A stretch of 63,383 bases of DNA, taken from positions 11,696 through 75,078 of the forward strand of contig NZ_GG695972.1 of the NCBI RefSeq assembly GCF_000159955.1, in the 5' to 3' direction. Source of the DNA: Paenibacillus sp. oral taxon 786 str. D14 (GTDB taxonomy: Bacteria; Bacillota; Bacilli; Paenibacillales; Paenibacillaceae). The notes below the pieces were generated by a model. It saw only the letters and a list, made by a program, of their open reading frames with translations. It was not told the DNA's origin and made no database searches. A program made the position numbers and the translations under genes. Below are positions 43,779 to 52,951 of the stretch, piece after piece. The first letter of the stretch is position 1, and every line of letters begins with the position of its first letter.

Positions 43779-44609
43779 ATGACATTACAACGCAAGCTCA
43801 TGAAGTGGGTTTTCACGATCGTGTTTGCCGCGCTGGCGGTCTGCATGATCCTGCCGTTCTTATGGATGACTTCGTCATCGTTTAAGCTGCAATCGGAAAT
43901 GTTCCAGACGCCGATCGACTGGATTCCAAACACGTTCCATTTCGACAGCTATATCGAAGTGTGGGCCGGGAAATACCCGTTTGCCTTGTATTACTGGAAC
44001 TCGATTAAAATTACAGCCATGACCGTGCTCGGAACGCTCGTGACCAGCGCTTTGGCCGGCTTTGCCTTCGCCAAGCTGGATTTCCGAGGTAAAGAAGTGA
44101 TGTTCCTTCTTTACCTGTCGACGATGATCATTCCAACGCAAATTTTGCTCGTACCGCGATTCATTTTGTTTGACAAGCTGCATTTGGTGGACAGCCATTT
44201 GGCAATTATTCTGCCCGGCATGTTCTCTGTGCTTGGCACATTTATCATGAGGCAGTTCTTCAGTACCTTGCCGAACGAAATCTTGGAAGCGGCTAAGGTG
44301 GACGGCGCCGGTGTCTTCCGTACCTTCTGGCAAGTGTGTCTTCCTCTGACGAAACCGGCATTGGTCTCGTTGCTGATCCTTAGCTTCACCTGGCACTGGA
44401 ACGAATACGAGGGACCATTGATTTTCCTGCGAACGAACGAGCTGTATACGCTGCCGCTGGCGCTGACGAACTTCGTGGACGAAAATACGACCAATTATAC
44501 CGCGATCATGGCAGCTTCTGTTTCGGCTCTGCTGCCGCTGATTCTCCTGGTGGCGTTCTTTCAGCGCTGGTTCGTGGAGGGGATCGCCAGCTCGGCGGTC
44601 AAAGGCTGA
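43779..44609 (+). CDS. MalG-type sugar ABC transporter permease
   Basis: This 276-residue permease starts after AGGAGGGG. It opens with a membrane segment (FTIVFAALAVCMILPFLWM) followed by the class marker TSSFKLQSEMF. The EAA loop is EAAKVDGAGVFRTFWQVCLP, and the C-terminus (FFQRWFVEGIASSAVKG) is the hallmark ending of MalG-type proteins. There is no ATPase gene in the locus, so an MsmX-type general ATPase encoded elsewhere is inferred. Confidence 0.94.
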   Translation: MTLQRKLMKWVFTIVFAALAVCMILPFLWMTSSSFKLQSEMFQTPIDWIPNTFHFDSYIEVWAGKYPFALYYWNSIKITAMTVLGTLVTSALAGFAFAKLDFRGKEVMFLLYLSTMIIPTQILLVPRFILFDKLHLVDSHLAIILPGMFSVLGTFIMRQFFSTLPNEILEAAKVDGAGVFRTFWQVCLPLTKPALVSLLILSFTWHWNEYEGPLIFLRTNELYTLPLALTNFVDENTTNYTAIMAASVSALLPLILLVAFFQRWFVEGIASSAVKG

Positions 44610-44654
44610 TTTAGGGCATATCGAAGCTGAAGCTTCAAGAAAGGGTGGTACTTT

Positions 44655-45998
44655 ATGCATAGTATTTTAGAAGCGGATGTCGTTGTTGTTGGCGGCGGAC
44701 CGGCGGGAATTAATGCCGCTTTGGCGGCGGGGCGGCAAGGGGCGCGAACCGTATTGGTCGAGCGCTACGGATTTCTTGGCGGCATGTCCACGATCGCGCT
44801 CGTCTATCCGTGGATGACGTTCCACACGATGGATGGCAAGCGGGTGATCGGCGGGATTGCTCAGGAGATCGTCGAACGGTTGGCGGCGCGAGGGGCTTCG
44901 CCCGGCCATGTCCGCGATACCTGCGGGTTCGTCCATACGGTGACGCCTTATCATCCGGAAGTGTACAAGCTGCTTGCGTTAGAGATGCTGCGGGAAGCCG
45001 GGGTCAAGGTGCTTGCCCATAGCTTCATGCACGAAGCGGTGAGCGAGACCGGAATTATTCGGGCGGTTCGTCTGGCGACCAAATCCGGGCCTGTAGAGTT
45101 GCGGGCCAAGCAGTTCGTTGATACGACGGGCGACGCCGACTTGGCCTTCTTTGCCGGTGTGCCGGTCCTGCAAGGCCGGGAGTCGGATGGCAAAACCCAG
45201 CCAATGACCATGAAATTCCGCATGAAGGGCGTAGATCTGCAGGCCGTTAAGCAGTACATGATCGAGCATCCGGACGAATTTTACCGTAAGACGCCGATTG
45301 ACGAACTGGAGGAGCTTCCGTTGACGGCGGTGCAAGGCTTTTATAAGCACTGGAAGGAAGCCGGCCTGCCGATCAATCGCGATCAGGTGCTGTTCTTCAC
45401 CGGTCCAGGCGAAGACGAAATCGTCGTGAACATGGTTCGCGTGCAAGGGCTGGACGGCACCGATGTGGAGCAATTGACCGAAGCGGAGGAGCTTGGGCGT
45501 CAGCAGGTCATGATGATCGCCGATTTCATGAAGCGGTGTCTCCCGGGCTTTGCCAAAGCCGAAATCACGCAGGTTGGTACGCAGATCGGCGTTCGGGAGA
45601 CGCGCCGGGTCGTCGGCCGTTATGCACTGGCAATGGAGGATGTGGTAGAAGGACGCCGTTTCGAGGACGTGATCGCCCGCAGCGGGTATCCGATCGACAT
45701 TCACGATCCGTCGGGCAAAGCGGTTCAAGCGGCTTGGATCAACGGAGACGGCGCCTACGACATCCCGTACCGCTGCTTGCTTCCAAAGGACATCGACAAT
45801 CTTCTGATTGCGGGCCGTTGCATCTCTACAACGCATGAAGCGCTGGCTACAACCCGGTTGACGCCAAGCTGCATGGCAACCGGGCAAGCCGCAGGCACGG
45901 CCGCCGCAATGGCGGCAGCGCAGGGCATTTCGCCGGCAGAGGTGGATATCCGTTCGCTGCAGGAGACGTTAACCCAAAACGGGGCAATTTTGGTCTAG
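44655..45998 (+). CDS. FAD-dependent oxidoreductase (PF12831-like)
   Basis: This 447-residue flavoenzyme has an N-terminal Rossmann dinucleotide motif VVVVGGGPAGINAALAAG (glycines 13, 15, 18, with E36 for the ribose). The C-terminal FAD-closing motif is NLLIAGRCISTTHEALATTR followed by CMATGQAAGTAAA. This pattern fits the FAD_oxidored family (PF12831). There is no signal peptide. It sits between a sugar importer and a GH65 phosphorylase in one apparent operon. Its substrate is not deducible; oxidation or reduction of the imported glycoside or its aglycone is an inference. AAGGGTGG precedes the ATG. Confidence 0.88.
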   Translation: MHSILEADVVVVGGGPAGINAALAAGRQGARTVLVERYGFLGGMSTIALVYPWMTFHTMDGKRVIGGIAQEIVERLAARGASPGHVRDTCGFVHTVTPYHPEVYKLLALEMLREAGVKVLAHSFMHEAVSETGIIRAVRLATKSGPVELRAKQFVDTTGDADLAFFAGVPVLQGRESDGKTQPMTMKFRMKGVDLQAVKQYMIEHPDEFYRKTPIDELEELPLTAVQGFYKHWKEAGLPINRDQVLFFTGPGEDEIVVNMVRVQGLDGTDVEQLTEAEELGRQQVMMIADFMKRCLPGFAKAEITQVGTQIGVRETRRVVGRYALAMEDVVEGRRFEDVIARSGYPIDIHDPSGKAVQAAWINGDGAYDIPYRCLLPKDIDNLLIAGRCISTTHEALATTRLTPSCMATGQAAGTAAAMAAAQGISPAEVDIRSLQETLTQNGAILV

Positions 45999-46047
45999 AT
46001 CTAAGAGAGCCCGTCTTGGATGCGGGAGAAGGAGGAGAGAGAAACAC

Positions 46048-49020
46048 ATGCGGTCAGGACAAGTCATCTATCCATTTGAGCCTTGGACGGTAACGGAATC
46101 GTCATTTGATGTAGAGACGAATCAGCGGGATGAAACGGTATTTGCCGTTGGCAACGGTTATATCGGGATTCGCGGCAACTTCGAGGAGGGGTATGACGGC
46201 CCTCCGGGAACATCGTTGCACGGCACGTATCTGAACGGGTTTTACGATTCTTCTCCTATCGCCTACCCGAAGGCCCGGCATTATGGACATCCCCAGCTGC
46301 ACCAGACGATGCTGAACGTGACGGACGGCAAAATTATCGAACTGTACGTGGACGGTGAGAAATTCAGTTTGTTCGCGGAGCGGATCAGCGATTACAGCCG
46401 CCGGCTGGACATGCGGAAAGGGACGGTCGTCCGGACGCAAGTGTGGGAAACGACGACGGGCAAACAGCTGCGCATTCGCATCGAGCGCTTTGCTGCCCTT
46501 AGCCGCAAGCATTTGGCAGCGATCCGTTATGAAGTGACACCGCTGAATTTCTCGGGAGAGATTCTGCTTGTGTCGGCGGTTGACGGGCGTGTGGCCAATC
46601 AGGCGGGGGGAGGTGACCCGCGTGCGGGCTCAGCCTTCAACGGGCAAGTGCTGCAGACGAAGGAATCGTATGAGCATCGGACGTTCTGTGCTTTGCTCCA
46701 ATCGACGAGCATGACACATTTTGCGGTGCTGTGCGGCATCGAGCATGCTCTCAACCATGCTTACGAACTGGAAACGGTCGCGTTGGAGCAACGAATCGAG
46801 AAGCGCTTCCATGTACAGGCCGAGGAGAACGGCACCGTCGTCCTGGATAAATTCATAACTTACTTTACCTCCAAGGATGATCCGGAGGAGAAGCTGCTGC
46901 AGCTGGCCACGGATGAGCTGGAGGCTGCCATGACGATGGGATATGCCGAGTTGGCCGCCTCGCAACAAGCCTTCTTGGATGAGTATTGGAAGACCGCAGA
47001 CATCCTGGTGCAGGGGGACGCCGAGCTGCAGCAGGCGCTGCGCTTCAACGCTTACCATCTGCTGCAATCCGTTGGACGGGACGGCCGGACCAACATCGGG
47101 GCGAAAGGCATCACAGGCGAAGGCTACGACGGTCACTATTTCTGGGATACGGAAACCTATATGCTCCCGTATTTCCTGTACATTCAACCGGAGATTAACA
47201 AGCAGCTGCTAAAATACCGGCATTACATTCTCCCTAAGGCCAAAGAACGGGCCCGGGAAATGGGCGAACAAGGTGCCCTTTACGCCTGGCGGACGATCGG
47301 CGGGGAGGAGACCTCGGCATACCCGTCCGCCAGCACGGCTCAAATCCATATCAATGCGGACATTTGCTATGCGTTGAAGAAGTACGTGGAAGTGACGGGA
47401 GACAAACCCTTCTTGTATGAGGAAGGGGCGGAAATCTTATTTGAAACGTCGCGTTACTTTGCTGGGGCGGGGGCGTGGATCGAAGGCCGCGGCTTCTGCT
47501 TTACCGGCGTAACCGGGCCGGATGAATATACAACGGTCATCGATAACAATACCTATACGAATCTGATGATCAAGGATCAGCTCGAATTTGCGGTGCGAGT
47601 TGCGACGGCATTGCGGGAGGAACGTCCGGAGCGCTGGGCGGAGCTGGTTGCTACCATGGGGATCAGTGAGGAAGAAGTGAACCGGTGGAACGAAGCGGCG
47701 GCCGGCATCTACATCCATCGCCAGAACGGGTTGATCGGGCAGGACGATTCCTTCCTGAATAAGCCGGTGTGGGACTTTAAAGCAACGCCAAAAGAGCACT
47801 ACCCGCTGATGATGCACTATCATAGCTTGCGGATCAACCGCCACCAAGTCCTGAAGCAAGCAGACTTGGTTATGGCGATGTATACCCAAAGCCAGCGGTT
47901 TACGATGTGGGAGAAGCAGCGGAACTATAACTATTATGAGCCGCTGACAACGCATGACTCCTCCTTGTCCACCTGTATCCATGGGATCATTGGCGCGGAG
48001 CTCGGCTATATGGACAAAGCTTATGACTTCTTCCAGCAAACGGCTCGCGTCGATCTGGACGATTATCATCTTAACGTCAAGGACGGGATCCATACCGCTT
48101 CGATGGCTGGCAGCCGGCTGATGATCGTCGACGGCTTCGCCGGGATGCGGCAGGTGGAGGGGGAGCTGCATTTTGCACCAAACATCCCTGATCAATGGAC
48201 GAGCTATGCGTTTAACTTGCGGGTGGCAGGCAGCATGTTGTCCGTTCAGGTGACGAAGGACAAAACCATCTACAGGCTGGTTGAAGGCAGCCCGCTGACG
48301 ATCTGCCATTTGGGCAAGCGAGTTGAGATCGACGGCGAAGTTGCGCTGCCCAACCGGGAGCTGGAGGCGGTGATCTTCGATTTGGACGGAGTTCTGACCG
48401 ATACGGCTGAATTTCATTACGAGGCATGGCTGGAATTGGCCAATGAACTGGGGATTCCATTTGATAAGGAGTACAATGAAAACCTGAAGGGCGTTGACCG
48501 CCGAACCTCGCTCGAATTTCTACTGAAACGTTCGGACCGCATCTATTCGGAAGCCGATAAAGAGCGATTCATGCAGCGCAAGAACGAGCGATACCAGGAG
48601 CTGATCCGCCGCATCCGTCCAGAGCATCTGCTCCCGGGGATCAAGGAACTGCTGGAGGAGCTGAAGGCTCGCGGCATCCGAATGGCCGTCGCATCGGCAA
48701 GCCGCAACGCCCCGGCTATTCTGCAATCGCTGGGCATTACCGGCTACTTCGACGAGATCGTAGATGCCGGCATTCTGGAACGGGGCAAACCCGATCCGGA
48801 AATCTTCCTGCGCGCAGCCGAGGCGCTGGGCGTTCCGCCGAGAAATTGTCTCGGCATCGAGGATGCATACTCCGGCATCGCCGCGATCCGGGATGCCAAT
48901 ATGGTAGCCATCGGCATTGGCGACCCCGGGAATCTGGGCAATGCCCACCGAGTGCTCGAATCCACAGGGCTGCTCAACTTCGAACTATTATCCGATACGT
49001 ATCATTCCATCACTCATTAA
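46048..49020 (+). CDS. Natural fusion: GH65 disaccharide phosphorylase + beta-phosphoglucomutase
   Basis: This 990-residue protein has two complete enzymes. Residues 1 to about 765 are a GH65 inverting phosphorylase: the general-acid Glu is E493 in TGPDEYTTVIDNNTYTN, and phosphate-binding THDSSLSTCIHG follows. Residues 770-990 are a HAD-type beta-phosphoglucomutase with nucleophile D778 and acid D780 in VIFDLDGVLTDT, the cap motif LKGVDRRTSLEF, VASASRNAP, GKPDPEIF and GIEDAYSG. GH65 releases beta-glucose 1-phosphate and the mutase converts it to glucose 6-phosphate, so one chain does both steps. Which disaccharide (maltose, trehalose, kojibiose, nigerose or a glucosyl-glycerol/rhamnose) cannot be told. 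GGAGGAGAG precedes the ATG. Confidence 0.95.
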   Translation: MRSGQVIYPFEPWTVTESSFDVETNQRDETVFAVGNGYIGIRGNFEEGYDGPPGTSLHGTYLNGFYDSSPIAYPKARHYGHPQLHQTMLNVTDGKIIELYVDGEKFSLFAERISDYSRRLDMRKGTVVRTQVWETTTGKQLRIRIERFAALSRKHLAAIRYEVTPLNFSGEILLVSAVDGRVANQAGGGDPRAGSAFNGQVLQTKESYEHRTFCALLQSTSMTHFAVLCGIEHALNHAYELETVALEQRIEKRFHVQAEENGTVVLDKFITYFTSKDDPEEKLLQLATDELEAAMTMGYAELAASQQAFLDEYWKTADILVQGDAELQQALRFNAYHLLQSVGRDGRTNIGAKGITGEGYDGHYFWDTETYMLPYFLYIQPEINKQLLKYRHYILPKAKERAREMGEQGALYAWRTIGGEETSAYPSASTAQIHINADICYALKKYVEVTGDKPFLYEEGAEILFETSRYFAGAGAWIEGRGFCFTGVTGPDEYTTVIDNNTYTNLMIKDQLEFAVRVATALREERPERWAELVATMGISEEEVNRWNEAAAGIYIHRQNGLIGQDDSFLNKPVWDFKATPKEHYPLMMHYHSLRINRHQVLKQADLVMAMYTQSQRFTMWEKQRNYNYYEPLTTHDSSLSTCIHGIIGAELGYMDKAYDFFQQTARVDLDDYHLNVKDGIHTASMAGSRLMIVDGFAGMRQVEGELHFAPNIPDQWTSYAFNLRVAGSMLSVQVTKDKTIYRLVEGSPLTICHLGKRVEIDGEVALPNRELEAVIFDLDGVLTDTAEFHYEAWLELANELGIPFDKEYNENLKGVDRRTSLEFLLKRSDRIYSEADKERFMQRKNERYQELIRRIRPEHLLPGIKELLEELKARGIRMAVASASRNAPAILQSLGITGYFDEIVDAGILERGKPDPEIFLRAAEALGVPPRNCLGIEDAYSGIAAIRDANMVAIGIGDPGNLGNAHRVLESTGLLNFELLSDTYHSITH

Positions 49021-49022
49021 CG

Positions 49023-49056
49023 AAAACCGGCATCCTCCTCGGGTGCCGGTTTTTTG
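49023..49056 (+). terminator. Rho-independent terminator after the GH65-PGM gene
   Basis: An AAAACCGGCA/TGCCGGTTTT stem is followed by T residues, two bases after the stop codon. It closes the glycoside operon. Confidence 0.92.
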
Positions 49057-49092
49057 TATAAACCCCGCCATGCTGCGGAATCTTAAAGGAAA

Positions 49093-49209
49093 ATGATTGA
49101 AATCGAGGGGATGTTTGTGAAGCATTCCGAAAAAAAGCTGGACCGGGGACAGGCGACCCTGGATCTAGCTTCAAACGGGGCAACGGCAGAGCAACAATAC
49201 AGAGAATGA
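49093..49209 (+). CDS. Possible small ORF (38 residues)
   Basis: The frame begins MIEIEGMFVKHSEKKL with AAAGGA three bases before the ATG (a second ATG at 49111 has GAGGGG directly before it). The product is charged and resembles nothing known to me. It lies between the GH65 terminator and the converging udk gene. A weak candidate only. Confidence 0.25.
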   Translation: MIEIEGMFVKHSEKKLDRGQATLDLASNGATAEQQYRE

Positions 49210-49275
49210 GTTTAGCATCATGGGACCGAAGCTTGGATTTGTGCTTTAGACAAGCGGTGATCCGCGCCGTCCCCT

Positions 49276-49899
49276 CTAGGATTTGAACCCGCCGGACAGG
49301 TGTTTCTCCGTCAGAATGGCCAGCATTTGGATGCCAACTTCGTTATGCCCGCCTTCGGGGATAATGAGGTCGGCATATTTTTTCGACGGCTCAATAAATG
49401 CTTCATGCATCGGCTTCACCGTTGCGAGGTACTGCTGGTGGATGGAATGGATCGAGCGGCCGCGTTCTTCCATGTCGCGCAGTACGCGCCGAAGGATGCG
49501 CACGTCGGAGTCAGTGTCCACGAACACCTTGATGTCGAGCATCTCCCGCAGCTTCTCGTCATACAGGACGAAGAGTCCCTCGACGATAATGATGTTATTG
49601 GGCAACAGCTTGATCGTCTTATCAGAACGGGTATGCTTCGTAAAATCGTACACCGGAGCATAGGCGGCTTGTCCGTTCTTGAGCTGGTTCAGATGCTCCA
49701 CCAACAGCTCGTTATCGAAGGCGAAGGGATGGTCGTAGTTCGTCTTTTCCCGTTCGGCCATGCTGAGGTGCGATTGGTCTTTATAGTAGTTGTCTTGCGA
49801 AATAAACGTAACTTTATCGGTGTCCAGCTGGCCGATAACCGAGCGGGCCACCGTCGTTTTCCCGGACCCGGTGCCGCCGGCGATACCTATAATTAACAT
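49276..49899 (-). CDS. udk: Uridine kinase
   Basis: This 207-residue enzyme phosphorylates uridine and cytidine in pyrimidine salvage, using GTP or ATP. The P-loop GIAGGTGSGKTT spans residues 5-16. Other family blocks are FISQDNYYKDQ, NYDHPFAFDNELL, VEGLFVLYDEKL and a C-terminal GGHNEVGIQML. Length is normal. AGGAGGG lies about ten bases before the ATG. It is a single gene on the minus strand, converging on the GH65 operon. Confidence 0.97.
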   Translation of the reverse strand: MLIIGIAGGTGSGKTTVARSVIGQLDTDKVTFISQDNYYKDQSHLSMAEREKTNYDHPFAFDNELLVEHLNQLKNGQAAYAPVYDFTKHTRSDKTIKLLPNNIIIVEGLFVLYDEKLREMLDIKVFVDTDSDVRILRRVLRDMEERGRSIHSIHQQYLATVKPMHEAFIEPSKKYADLIIPEGGHNEVGIQMLAILTEKHLSGGFKS

Positions 49900-50145
49900 G
49901 AAATGAAATACCCTCCTAGAATGACATCCCTCTAAACGTTCCCGTTTAACATCTCAGTATTGTAGCATAGCCCGGGCTTTTTTTCATCTTCATGCAGCTT
50001 GCTCAGGGTCCTTCATATTATGGCAATTTTGTGGCGGGATATCGATGTGTACTGTTGCTTATTTTTTCTCATAATTTCCTGTGGATTCGGTTTACAATAA
50101 TGGTAAGTTCATGTCTATCAAATTCAAGTAAAGAGGTGCTGCTGC

Positions 50146-52779
50146 ATGTGGCATACAAAAACCCGGGAGGCCGTCCTGCAAGAGCTGCAGGTGGATCCCG
50201 CTGCCGGACTGTCTTCGGAAGAAGCCGGGAAGCGCCTGTCTAAGTACGGGCCAAATCAGATTAAAGGCAAGCCGAAGCCGGGCTTATGGTCGCTCTTCTT
50301 CGCTCAGTTGAGGGATATGCTGATTTATGTGCTGCTGGCTGCCGCCATCGTTACGCTGATTGTCGGAGAATACATGGATGCCATCATCATCTTGGCTGTT
50401 GTCCTGTTGAACGCGATCATCGGAGTCATTCAGGAACAGAAAGCGGAGAAAGCGATTGAGGCGCTGCAGCAAATGACCACCCCCAAAACGCTGGTAAGGC
50501 GTGACGGCAATGTGAAGGAGATCGATTCCGGGGAAATCGTTCCGGGCGATATCGTGATCCTGGATGCCGGACGATTCGTTCCAGCCGACCTGAGGCTGCT
50601 TGACAGCGCCAACCTGCAAATTGAGGAATCCGCGCTGACCGGCGAGTCTGTACCGTCGGATAAAAATGCGGAGGATGTGCATCAAGAAGCGCAAACGCCC
50701 ATCGGGGACCAGAGCAACATGGCGTTTATGTCTACGCTCGTAACGTATGGCCGCGGCGAAGGGGTTGTCGTCGGGACGGCGATGAATACGGAGATGGGCA
50801 AAATCGCCAAAATTTTGGACGAAGATACGCAGGACTTGACTCCGCTGCAGAAAAAGCTCGAAGAGCTCGGCAAAATGCTTGGCTACATCGCCATTGGCAT
50901 CTGCGTCGTGATCTTCGTGATCGGCCTCATCCAGGGACGGGATTTGTTCGAGCTGTTCCTGACGGCGATCAGCCTGGCGGTCGCAGCGATTCCAGAAGGG
51001 CTGCCAGCGATCGTAGCGATTGTACTCGCGCTTGGCGTTACCCGCATGTCCCGCGTCAACGCTATCGTCAAGAAGCTGCCGGCCGTTGAAACGCTGGGTT
51101 CGGTGAACATCATCTGCTCGGACAAAACCGGAACCCTAACCCAGAATAAAATGACGGTCGTCAAGCATTTTACCGCGGAGCCCTTGGGCGACGAGGCGCC
51201 GATCGAAATGATCAAGACGTTCGTGTTGTGTTCCGATGCCACTTACGAGAACGGCCAAGGGACCGGCGACCCGACGGAGATTGCCTTAGTCGCTTTCGGC
51301 GAACAGCACGGACTTTCGAAGAAATCGCTGGAGGCCGAATACAAACGGATCTCCGAGAAGCCGTTTGATTCGGACCGCAAGCTGATGTCCACGCTTAACC
51401 AGACGCGGGAGGGCTATCGCGTCCATACGAAAGGGGCAATTGACCAGCTGCTGCGGATTTCGAACAGCGCCGTGGTGAACGGGGAGGTCGTGCCGCTGAC
51501 GGAGGAGCTGAAGCAACGCTTCATTGCAGCCGCCGAAGCGATGTCGGACGACGCGCTCCGGGTGCTGGGCGCTGCCTATAAGGATACGGACCGCATTCTG
51601 CCGCCGGAGGAAATGGAGCAGGATCTGACGATCCTTGGTTTCGTTGGCATGATCGATCCGCCGCGGTCCGAAGTGAAGGATTCGATCCGCGAGGCGAAAG
51701 CGGCGGGCATCACTCCGGTGATGATCACGGGCGACCATCGCAACACCGCTGTGGCCATCGCCAAAGAGCTGGAGATTGCCAGCTCCCTCGAGCAGAGCAT
51801 GACCGGGGCGGAAATCGACGAGCTGTCGGAAGAGGCGTTTGCTGAGAAAATCAACGGCATCCGCGTATTTGCCCGCGTCTCGCCCGAGCATAAGGTGAAG
51901 ATCGTCAAGGCCTTTAAGGCGAAGGGCAACATCGTCTCGATGACTGGGGATGGCGTCAACGACGCCCCTTCGCTGAAGACGGCGGACATCGGCGTGGCCA
52001 TGGGGATTACCGGCACCGATGTGTCGAAGGGCGCCAGCGACATGATTCTGACCGACGATAATTTTACCACGATCGTCCAGGCGATTCGGGAAGGGCGGAA
52101 CATCTACGCGAATATTCGCAAGACGGTGACGTTTCTACTGGCCTGCAATTTCGGGGAGATCGTGGCAATACTCGCTTCGATTCTGTTCTTCTGGCCGTTG
52201 CCGCTCCTAGCGACCCAGATCCTCTGGATCAATCTGGTCACCGATACGTTACCGGCGATTGCGCTGGGCGTTGATCCTGGCGAGAAGGACGTGATGAAGC
52301 GCAAGCCGCGCGATCCGAAGGAGAGCTTCTTTGCCGGGGGCGCGGCGTGGCAGGCGGTGCTTGGCGGGCTCTTGATCGGGTCGCTGACCTTGCTTGCATT
52401 TTACATAGGACTTCGCGAGCATGGGTATGGTTTGCGCTCCTTCGGCATTCCTGAGGATGTGATAACTTACGCGCGAACGATGGCCTTCGTCGTGCTGGCA
52501 GCGTCACAGTTGTTCTACGCTTTCTCGAAGCGTAGTGCGACCAAGTCGATCTTTACGATTGGTCTGTTCTCCAACCTGTTGCTCGTCGGAGCGGTTATCG
52601 CCGGATTGCTGCTGCAGTTCCTGTCGATCTCGATTCCGTTCCTGGCCGCAGCGTTTAAGGTGCAATATCTCAGCTTATCCGATTGGGGGCTCGTGATCCT
52701 ATTGGCGTTAATCCCGCTGCTCTTGAATGAGATCATTAAGATCTTTATGCGGGCAGGTAAGGCGAGAGAGACCGCATAA
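50146..52779 (+). CDS. Calcium-transporting P-type ATPase (P2A, YloB-like)
   Basis: This 877-residue P-type ATPase has the phosphorylation site D326 in CSDKTGTLTQNKM, the actuator motif ALTGESVPSDK and the hinge GDGVNDAPSLKTADIG. Ten membrane segments are expected. The Ca2+-site features of SERCA-like pumps are present: PEGLP in M4 (E284) and NLVTDTLPAIALGVDP in M6. The length matches bacterial Ca2+ ATPases such as B. subtilis YloB. It likely exports calcium, as in sporulating Bacilli. AGAGGTG lies upstream of the ATG. It is monocistronic as far as can be seen. Confidence 0.93.
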   Translation: MWHTKTREAVLQELQVDPAAGLSSEEAGKRLSKYGPNQIKGKPKPGLWSLFFAQLRDMLIYVLLAAAIVTLIVGEYMDAIIILAVVLLNAIIGVIQEQKAEKAIEALQQMTTPKTLVRRDGNVKEIDSGEIVPGDIVILDAGRFVPADLRLLDSANLQIEESALTGESVPSDKNAEDVHQEAQTPIGDQSNMAFMSTLVTYGRGEGVVVGTAMNTEMGKIAKILDEDTQDLTPLQKKLEELGKMLGYIAIGICVVIFVIGLIQGRDLFELFLTAISLAVAAIPEGLPAIVAIVLALGVTRMSRVNAIVKKLPAVETLGSVNIICSDKTGTLTQNKMTVVKHFTAEPLGDEAPIEMIKTFVLCSDATYENGQGTGDPTEIALVAFGEQHGLSKKSLEAEYKRISEKPFDSDRKLMSTLNQTREGYRVHTKGAIDQLLRISNSAVVNGEVVPLTEELKQRFIAAAEAMSDDALRVLGAAYKDTDRILPPEEMEQDLTILGFVGMIDPPRSEVKDSIREAKAAGITPVMITGDHRNTAVAIAKELEIASSLEQSMTGAEIDELSEEAFAEKINGIRVFARVSPEHKVKIVKAFKAKGNIVSMTGDGVNDAPSLKTADIGVAMGITGTDVSKGASDMILTDDNFTTIVQAIREGRNIYANIRKTVTFLLACNFGEIVAILASILFFWPLPLLATQILWINLVTDTLPAIALGVDPGEKDVMKRKPRDPKESFFAGGAAWQAVLGGLLIGSLTLLAFYIGLREHGYGLRSFGIPEDVITYARTMAFVVLAASQLFYAFSKRSATKSIFTIGLFSNLLLVGAVIAGLLLQFLSISIPFLAAAFKVQYLSLSDWGLVILLALIPLLLNEIIKIFMRAGKARETA

Positions 52780-52802
52780 ATCTTCGGCTAAGTCTTAGAT
52801 AT
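52777..52802 (+). promoter_or_regulatory. Weak SigD-like promoter candidate for the first chemoreceptor
   Basis: TAAA at 52777-52780 and a -10-like TTAGATAT ending at 52802 resemble the SigD consensus (TAAA, N15, GCCGATAT) with spacing 14 and three mismatches in the -10. It overlaps the stop of the Ca2+ ATPase and lies about 150 bases before the receptor gene. Confidence 0.25.
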
Positions 52803-52951
52803 GAGAATTTTGATAGAACAGAGGAGAATTTTGAATTCCCCTCCTGCCACGGTTTGATAGATGATACAAGTGAATAGACAAGAAGAACATAGGCCGCAGA
52901 TGATTTGTCTGGCGGCCCTTGTTCGTTAGATCCAACCAAGGGGGGACAAAG

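Noticed and set aside
52803..52840. Terminator after the Ca2+ ATPase (GAGGAGAATT...AATTCCCCTC)
   Set aside because: The pairing is imperfect and no T-run follows.
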